From: Variovorax sp. 679
Lineage (GTDB): Bacteria; Pseudomonadota; Gammaproteobacteria; Burkholderiales; Burkholderiaceae_C
Assembly: GCF_003952185.1 (NCBI RefSeq)
Contig: NZ_RXFS01000015.1
Span: 56,412-120,411, forward strand
Direction of reading: 5' to 3'
DNA length: 64,000 bases
Shown in pieces: positions 58,609 to 64,000 of this stretch (position 1 is its first letter; every line of letters begins with the position of its first letter). Under the pieces are notes generated by a model, which saw only the letters and a list, made by a program, of their open reading frames with translations, made no database searches and had not been told where the DNA came from. Made by a program: the position numbers and the translations under genes.

Positions 58609-61600
58609 AGTTCACCGACCTCTTCGTGCGCCGGCCCGTGCTGGCGCTGGTGGTGAGCACGCTCATCCTGCTGCTCGGCGCACGCGCGCTGGGCGACCTG
58701 CCGGTGAGGCAGTACCCGCTGACCGAGAGCACCACGCTCACCATCACCACGCAGTACCCCGGCGCCTCGCCGGAGCTGATGCAGGGCTTCGTAACGCAGC
58801 CGATCGCGCAGGCGGTGGCGACCATCGAGAACGTCGACTACCTCTCGTCGTCGTCCACGCTGGGCCGCAGCGTGATCAGCGTGCGCATGAAGCTCAACGC
58901 CGATGCCAACCAGGCGCTCACGCAGGCGATGGCGCAGGTCAGCCAGGTGAAGTACCGGCTGCCGGCCGAGGCCTTCGACCCGGTGATCCTGAAGTCGTCG
59001 GGCGAGGCCACTGCCGTGGCCTACGTCGGCTTTTCCAGCAAGACGATGCCGATGCCGGCACTCACCGACTACCTCTCGCGCGTGGTGCAGCCGCAGTTCG
59101 CGTCGATCACCGGCGTGTCCGGCGTGGAAGTGTCGGGCGGGCAGACGCTGGCAATGCGCGTGTGGCTCGACCCGAACCGCATGGCCGCGCGCGGCATCTC
59201 GGCCGGCGAGCTGGCCGACGCGCTGCGCCAGAACAACGTGCAGGCCGCGCCCGGGCAGGTGAAGGGCCTGTACGTGGTGTCGAACATCCGCGTGAACACC
59301 GACCTGGTGAACGTGGCCGAGTTCCGCGACATGGTCGTCAAGCGCGAGGGCGACGCCATCGTGCGCCTCGGCGACGTGGCCACGGTCGAACTGGGCGCTG
59401 CAAGCGCCGACAGCAGCGCGACGATGGACGGCGTGCCCGCCATCTACCTCGGCCTGCAGGCCGCGCCCAACGGCAATCCGCTGGTGATCGTGAAGCGCAT
59501 CCGCGAGCTGCTGCCCGGCATCAAGCAGAACCTGCCGCCGGGCGTCGAAGTGCAGTTGCCTTTCGAGCTCGCCCGCTTCATCGAGGCTTCCATCGACGAG
59601 GTGCGGCACACGCTGCTCGAAGCCATCGCCATCGTGGTGATCGTGATCTTCCTGTGCCTGGGCTCGGTGCGCGCGGTGCTGATTCCGGTGGTGACCATTC
59701 CGCTGTCGATGCTGGGCGCCGCCGCGCTGATGCTGCTGTTCGGCTTCAGCATCAACCTGCTGACCTTGCTGGCAATGGTGTTGGCCATCGGGCTGGTGGT
59801 GGACGACGCCATCGTGGTGGTCGAGAACGTGCACCGCCACATCGAGGAAGGCAAGTCGCGCGTGCGGGCCGCATTGATCGGCGCGCGCGAGGTGGCCGGC
59901 CCGGTGATCGCGATGACGCTCACGCTGGCCGCCGTGTACGCGCCCATCGGGCTCATGGGCGGGCTCACCGGTTCGCTCTTCAAGGAGTTCGCCTTCACGC
60001 TGGCGGGCGCGGTCGTGGTGTCGGGCGTGATCGCGCTGACGTTGTCGCCGGTGATGAGCTCGTTCCTGTTGCCGCAGGACACCACGGGCAGCCGCATGGC
60101 GCGTGCCGCGGAGTCGTTCTTCCACGGACTCTCCACGCGCTACGGTCGGCTGCTCGACGTGTCGCTGCATCACCGCTGGGTGACGGGTGTGTTCGCGCTG
60201 GTGGTGCTGGCGAGCCTGCCCTTCCTCTACAACGCGGCACAGCGCGAGCTGGCCCCGGGTGAAGACCAGGCCATGGTGCTGACCGCCATCAAGTCGCCGC
60301 AGCACGCCAACATCGACTACGTCGAGAAGTTCGGCAAGAAGTGGGACGACGTGTTCGCCGCGCTGCCCGAGAACACCGGGCGCTGGCTCATCAACGGCTC
60401 GGATGGCGTGTCGAACAGCATCGGCGGCGTGCAGCTGTCGGACTGGAAGGACCGCAAGCGCAACGCCGACCAGATCCAGGGCGACACGCAGGGCCGCATG
60501 AACGAGGTGGAAGGCAGCAGCGTCTTCGCGTTCCAGCTGCCCTCGCTGCCGGGCTCGACCGGCGGGCTGCCGGTGCAGATGGTGATCCGCAGCGCGAGCG
60601 ACCACCGTACCGTGTTCGAGGCCATGGAGGCGCTGAAGAAGTCGGCGCGCGACAGCGGCAAGTTCATCGTGGTCGACAGCGACCTGGAGTTCAACAACCC
60701 CACGGTCGAGATCCGCGTGGACCGCGCCAAGGCCAACAGCCTGGGCGTGACGATGAAGTCCATCGGCGACACGCTGGCGGTGCTGGTGGGCGAGAACTAC
60801 GTCAACCGCTTCGGCATGGACGGCCGCTCGTACGACGTGATCCCGCAGTCGCCGCGCGAGCAGCGGCTGACGGCCGAGGCGCTCTCGCGCTACTTCGTGA
60901 AGAGCGCGAGCGGCCAGCCCGTGCCGCTGGCCAACCTGGTGCAGCTGTCGACCAGCGTGGGGCCCAACAAGCTCACGCAGTTCAACCAGCTCAACGCGGC
61001 CACCTTCCAGGCCATTCCGGCACCTGGCGTGACCATGGGCGACGCGGTGGCCTTCCTGAGCGAGGAAGCGAAGAAGCTGCCCGCCGGCTTCAGCTTCGAC
61101 TGGCAGTCGGACGCGCGGCAGTTCACGCAGGAAGGCTCGGCGCTGGTGATGGCCTTCGTGTTCGCCATCGTCGTCATCTACCTGGTGCTGGCGGCGCAGT
61201 ACGAGAGCCTGCGCGACCCGCTGATCATCCTGATCAGCGTGCCGATGTCGATCTGCGGCGCGCTGGTGCCGCTGGCGCTGGGCTTCGGCACCATCAACAT
61301 CTACACGCAGATCGGGCTGGTGACGCTGATCGGGCTGATCAGCAAGCACGGCATCCTGATGGTGGAGTTCGCCAACGAGATCCAGATGCACAAGGGCCTC
61401 GACCGGCGCGCATCGATCGAGGAGGCCGCGCGCATCCGGCTGCGCCCCATCCTGATGACGACGGCCGCGATGGTGGTGGGCCTGGTGCCGCTGCTGTTCG
61501 CGAGCGGGGCCGGCGCCAACAGCCGCTTCAGCATCGGCCTGGTGATCGTGGTCGGCATGCTGGTGGGCACGCTGTTCACCCTGTTCGTGCTGCCCACCAT

Positions 61601-61685
61601 GTACACGCTGCTGGCGCGCGACCACCGCGCGGCTGGCCGCTCGCAGCGCGCGGCCGAACTCGAAGCGCTGTCTGAAGGAGCATGA
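58605..61685 (+). CDS. RND family efflux pump, inner-membrane component
   Basis: The 1026-aa protein has the twelve-helix, two-large-loop layout of RND drug pumps. Proton-relay aspartates appear in GLVVDDAIVVVENVH (near residues 398-412), and the matching lysine in GLISKHGILMVEFANE. FVRRPVLALVVSTLILLLGA at the N terminus is typical of the HAE1 group. It exports drugs or other amphipathic compounds using the proton gradient. The start overlaps the adaptor stop and the end overlaps the outer-membrane channel start, so all three parts are made from one transcript. Confidence 0.95.
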   Translation: MKFTDLFVRRPVLALVVSTLILLLGARALGDLPVRQYPLTESTTLTITTQYPGASPELMQGFVTQPIAQAVATIENVDYLSSSSTLGRSVISVRMKLNADANQALTQAMAQVSQVKYRLPAEAFDPVILKSSGEATAVAYVGFSSKTMPMPALTDYLSRVVQPQFASITGVSGVEVSGGQTLAMRVWLDPNRMAARGISAGELADALRQNNVQAAPGQVKGLYVVSNIRVNTDLVNVAEFRDMVVKREGDAIVRLGDVATVELGAASADSSATMDGVPAIYLGLQAAPNGNPLVIVKRIRELLPGIKQNLPPGVEVQLPFELARFIEASIDEVRHTLLEAIAIVVIVIFLCLGSVRAVLIPVVTIPLSMLGAAALMLLFGFSINLLTLLAMVLAIGLVVDDAIVVVENVHRHIEEGKSRVRAALIGAREVAGPVIAMTLTLAAVYAPIGLMGGLTGSLFKEFAFTLAGAVVVSGVIALTLSPVMSSFLLPQDTTGSRMARAAESFFHGLSTRYGRLLDVSLHHRWVTGVFALVVLASLPFLYNAAQRELAPGEDQAMVLTAIKSPQHANIDYVEKFGKKWDDVFAALPENTGRWLINGSDGVSNSIGGVQLSDWKDRKRNADQIQGDTQGRMNEVEGSSVFAFQLPSLPGSTGGLPVQMVIRSASDHRTVFEAMEALKKSARDSGKFIVVDSDLEFNNPTVEIRVDRAKANSLGVTMKSIGDTLAVLVGENYVNRFGMDGRSYDVIPQSPREQRLTAEALSRYFVKSASGQPVPLANLVQLSTSVGPNKLTQFNQLNAATFQAIPAPGVTMGDAVAFLSEEAKKLPAGFSFDWQSDARQFTQEGSALVMAFVFAIVVIYLVLAAQYESLRDPLIILISVPMSICGALVPLALGFGTINIYTQIGLVTLIGLISKHGILMVEFANEIQMHKGLDRRASIEEAARIRLRPILMTTAAMVVGLVPLLFASGAGANSRFSIGLVIVVGMLVGTLFTLFVLPTMYTLLARDHRAAGRSQRAAELEALSEGA

Positions 61686-63118
61686 ACATGAACCGACTCT
61701 TTTCCTACGCTGCTCCCTTCGCATTGAGCGCGCTCGTGCTGGCCGGCTGCGCGGTCGGCCCGACCTACACGGCGCCTTCGGACGCACCCGTGGCCATCAC
61801 CGCGCCGGAGCGCTCGCTGTTCGCCGGTGACGCGGTGCAGCGCGACTGGTGGCGCCAGCTCGACGATCCGCAGCTCGATGCGCTGGTCGACCGCGCGCTG
61901 GCCGGGAACCACGACATCCGCATCGCACAGGCCCGGCTGCTCGAGGCCCGCGCCACGCAGACCGAGGCGGAGCTCGACCGCCTGCCGGTCGTCACCGCGA
62001 GCGCGAGCAAGACGCGCAGCATCGCGCAGGGCAACGGCACGCCGGCCGACGCGCGCACGCTCTCGCAGAGCAGCCGCGCGGGCTTCGACGCCTCGTGGGA
62101 GATCGACCTGTTCGGTCGCCTCAGGCGGCTCGACGAGGCCGCGACCGCGCGCGCCGAGGCCAGCGCGGCCGACCTGGAGCAGGTGCGCATCGTCGCCGTG
62201 GCCGAGCTGGCGCGCAACTACTACGAGATGCGTGGCGCCGAGCAGCGCATTGCCGTGACGCGCCGCACGCTCGACAGCCTGCGCCAGAGCCTGCGCGTGA
62301 CCGAGGCGCAGGTGCAGACCGGCCGCGGCCTCGAAGGCGACCTGGCGAGTGCGCAGGCCAACCTCGCGACCACCGAGAGCGAGCTGCCGGTGCTCGAAAC
62401 CACGCGCCGGCAGGCGGCCTACCGCGTCGCGGTGCTGGCCGGCCTGCGCCCTGGCGAGCTGGAGCCCATGCTGCAGCCCCGCCAGCTGCGCGTGCTCGAC
62501 AAGCGCCTGCCCATCGGCGACCTCACCGAGCTGCTGCGCCGCCGCCCCGACGTGCTGCGCGCAGAGCGCGGCCTCGCGGCCAGCACGGCGGACGTGGGCG
62601 CGGTCACGGCGGAGCTGTATCCGCGCTTCGACATCGGCGGCTTCCTGGGCTTTGTCGCGCTGCGGGGTTCCGACCTCGGCAGCTCGTCGAGCCGCGCCTT
62701 CAGCGTGACGCCGGGCGTGAGCTGGCCTGCCCTGCGGCTGGGTTCGGTGAAGGCCCGCGTGCGCGGCGCCGAAGCCCGTGCCCAGGGCGACCGCGCGCTC
62801 TACGAGCAGACCGTGCTGCGCGCCATCGAGGACGTGGAAGGCGCCCTCACCGGCTACGGCCAGAACCAGCTGCGCCTGCAGCGGCTGGTGGAGGCCTCGG
62901 CCCGAAGCAGCCGCGCCGCGGAGCTGGCCGAGGTGCGCTACCGCGAAGGCGCCGCGCCCTACCTGAGCGTGCTCGACGCGCAGCGCACCCTGCTGCGCGC
63001 ACAGGACGCCGTGGCCGAGGCCGAAACCGCCTCGTACACCAGCCTCGTCGCGCTCTACAAGGCGCTGGGCGGGGGCTGGCAAGCACCCGCCGCGGCAGGG
63101 GGAGCGCCAACCACCTGA
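61682..63118 (+). CDS. RND efflux outer-membrane channel lipoprotein (NodT/OprM type)
   Basis: The 478-aa protein has a lipoprotein signal (ALSALVLAGC), then the repeated TolC-like helical pattern: DWWRQLDDPQLDALVDRALA, FDASWEIDLFGRLRRLDEAA, and in the second half LLRRRPDVLRAERGLAASTA and VSWPALRLGSVKARVRGAEA. This is standard for OprM/NodT-type channels. It completes a tripartite efflux system with the two genes before it. The start is an ATGA overlap with the pump gene. Confidence 0.94.
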   Translation: MNMNRLFSYAAPFALSALVLAGCAVGPTYTAPSDAPVAITAPERSLFAGDAVQRDWWRQLDDPQLDALVDRALAGNHDIRIAQARLLEARATQTEAELDRLPVVTASASKTRSIAQGNGTPADARTLSQSSRAGFDASWEIDLFGRLRRLDEAATARAEASAADLEQVRIVAVAELARNYYEMRGAEQRIAVTRRTLDSLRQSLRVTEAQVQTGRGLEGDLASAQANLATTESELPVLETTRRQAAYRVAVLAGLRPGELEPMLQPRQLRVLDKRLPIGDLTELLRRRPDVLRAERGLAASTADVGAVTAELYPRFDIGGFLGFVALRGSDLGSSSSRAFSVTPGVSWPALRLGSVKARVRGAEARAQGDRALYEQTVLRAIEDVEGALTGYGQNQLRLQRLVEASARSSRAAELAEVRYREGAAPYLSVLDAQRTLLRAQDAVAEAETASYTSLVALYKALGGGWQAPAAAGGAPTT

Positions 63119-63120
63119 CA

Positions 63121-63828
63121 ATGTCGCTGTTTTCCCCCACGCCCGAATCCGCCATGTCCGCCCCCGATGCCAAGCCCACCTGGATGCCGCACCAGCCGGC
63201 AGACCGCATCCTCTCGACGCTCAAGACCCGCGGCGCGCTCGGCATTCCCGACATCGCCAAGGTGCTGAACGTCACGGTGGAGGCGGTGCGCCAGCAGATG
63301 GCCAAGCTGGAGGCCGAGGGGCTGGTCGACTCCGAGAGCCGCTCCAGCGGCCGCGGCCGGCCCACGCAGATCTGGCGGCTCACCGGGGAAGGTCACAAGC
63401 GCTTTCCCGATACGCATGCGGAAATGACGGTGCAGATGATCAGCGCCGTCATCAGCGTGTTCGGGCAGAAGGGCATGGACCAGCTCATCGGCGCGCGCGA
63501 AGCGACCATGCGCGCCAACTACACCGAGGCCATGCGCGGTGCGCGCAGCCTCAAGGCGCGGCTGGAGCGGCTCGCGGAGATCCGCAGCCGCGAGGGCTAC
63601 ATGGCCGAGTTCCGGCCCGACGAACAGGGCAGCGGCAACGGCTTTCTCTTCATCGAGAACCATTGCCCCATCTGCACCGCGGCGCAGGCCTGCACGGGCT
63701 TCTGCCGCAGCGAACTGCAGCTCTTCGACGAAGTGCTGGGGCCCGACGTGAGCGTGAGCCGCGTCGAGCATGTGCTGGCGGGCGCGCGACGCTGCGCCTA
63801 CCGGATCGAACCCAAGGCGAACGCCTGA
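63121..63828 (+). CDS. SufR-like winged-helix regulator with a cysteine cluster
   Basis: The 235-aa protein has an N-terminal DeoR/ArsR-like winged helix (RILSTLKTRGALGIPDIAKV, then LNVTVEAVRQQMAKLEAEGL). Near the C terminus is a cluster C182-x2-C185-x5-C191-x3-C195 and a later Cys225 in AGARRCAYRI. The 12-residue spacing of Cys182 and Cys195 and the distant Cys225 recall SufR, which binds an iron-sulphur cluster. It starts two bases after the efflux channel gene and 40 bases before sodB, so it may sense iron or oxidants and regulate either. The start at 63154 is an alternative. Confidence 0.8.
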   Translation: MSLFSPTPESAMSAPDAKPTWMPHQPADRILSTLKTRGALGIPDIAKVLNVTVEAVRQQMAKLEAEGLVDSESRSSGRGRPTQIWRLTGEGHKRFPDTHAEMTVQMISAVISVFGQKGMDQLIGAREATMRANYTEAMRGARSLKARLERLAEIRSREGYMAEFRPDEQGSGNGFLFIENHCPICTAAQACTGFCRSELQLFDEVLGPDVSVSRVEHVLAGARRCAYRIEPKANA

Positions 63829-63868
63829 ATCCTTTTTCTTTTTCAACAACCACCACGAGGAAATCACG

Positions 63869-64000
63869 ATGGAACACAAGCTCCCACCCCTGCCCTATGC
63901 GCTCGACGCACTGGCACCCGAGTACTCGCAGGAAACCCTCGAGTACCACTACGGCAAGCACCACAACGCCTACGTGGTGAACCTCAACAACCTGCAGAAA
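63869..64000 (+). CDS. sodB: Superoxide dismutase (Fe type), N-terminal part
   Basis: Only 44 codons are present; the gene continues past the window. MEHKLPPLPYALDALAPEYS, then TLEYHYGKHHNAYVVNLNNL, is the N terminus of Fe/Mn superoxide dismutases, including the first metal-binding histidine region. It converts superoxide to oxygen and hydrogen peroxide in the cytoplasm. An AGGAAAT ribosome site precedes the ATG. It follows a cysteine-rich regulator by 40 bases. Confidence 0.95.
   Translation, partial: MEHKLPPLPYALDALAPEYSQETLEYHYGKHHNAYVVNLNNLQK

Noticed and set aside
58539..61787. 1082-codon minus-strand open frame opposite the RND pump
   Set aside because: Composition is that of an antisense frame (His/Gln/Arg-rich); the plus-strand pump gene is unambiguous.

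Overview
The window is a GC-rich, densely packed bacterial chromosome segment. The gene set points to a betaproteobacterium of the Burkholderiales, most likely a Comamonadaceae such as Variovorax. It has two Bug-type solute receptors, many LysR regulators with divergent targets, an ohrR/ohr pair, a NodI/NodJ-type exporter, kdpDE and sodB. The genus is inferred from gene content, not from a marker gene. No rRNA, tRNA, CRISPR array, insertion sequence or prophage was seen. Four-base stop/start overlaps (ATGA, GTGA) are very common and help define operons.

Layout. 1-2.9 kb: a P450 tail, a GST/PNPOx-family pair and its LysR regulator. 2.9-6.0 kb: an unusual four-gene minus-strand operon (lipoprotein, secreted protein, duplicated-fold protein, AbiEii-like nucleotidyltransferase), with every junction an ATGA overlap. 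6.1-9.4 kb: an SH3-like secreted protein, a NodI/NodJ-type ABC exporter and a MerR-ATPase fusion. 9.5-10.6 kb: the organic peroxide sensor and reductase ohrR-ohr. 10.7-12.9 kb: a DUF2855 protein and the kinase srkA. 12.9-17.9 kb: a LysR-controlled acyl-CoA set. 17.9-25 kb: a surface-glycan region with UDP-glucose dehydrogenase, three glycosyltransferase-like proteins, a secreted protein and a ferritin-like protein. 25.1-29 kb: an orphan Bug receptor, and htpG followed by a lipoprotein. 29.1-34.8 kb: a six-gene secreted-fibre operon (outer-membrane barrel, chaperone-like protein, three related subunits, one small exported protein). 34.9-43.5 kb: a DUF3761 protein, an orphan ABC receptor, a LysR/oxidoreductase pair, aqpZ, a two-component system and a winged-helix protein; two inverted copies of an approximately 88-bp repeat lie here.

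43.5-50.5 kb: rluF, then nadM-Nudix and nadV, which together convert nicotinamide to NMN and then NAD. Both NAD genes are preceded by the same two-hairpin leader, with the second hairpin burying the ribosome binding site and ending at the base before the start codon. After these comes an overlapping glycolipid-glycosyltransferase / membrane protein / phosphatase operon and an oxidoreductase. 50.5-53 kb: a second-type EF-G with a long, hairpin-rich upstream region. 53-57 kb: kdpE-kdpD without kdpFABC, and a small OmpA-like lipoprotein that may be frameshifted. 57.4-63.1 kb: a complete RND tripartite efflux operon. 63.1-64 kb: a cysteine-rich SufR-like regulator followed by sodB, cut by the window edge.

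The strongest candidates for undescribed biology are the paired nadM/nadV leader RNAs, the fibre operon at 29-35 kb, and the lipoprotein/nucleotidyltransferase operon at 2.9-6.0 kb.
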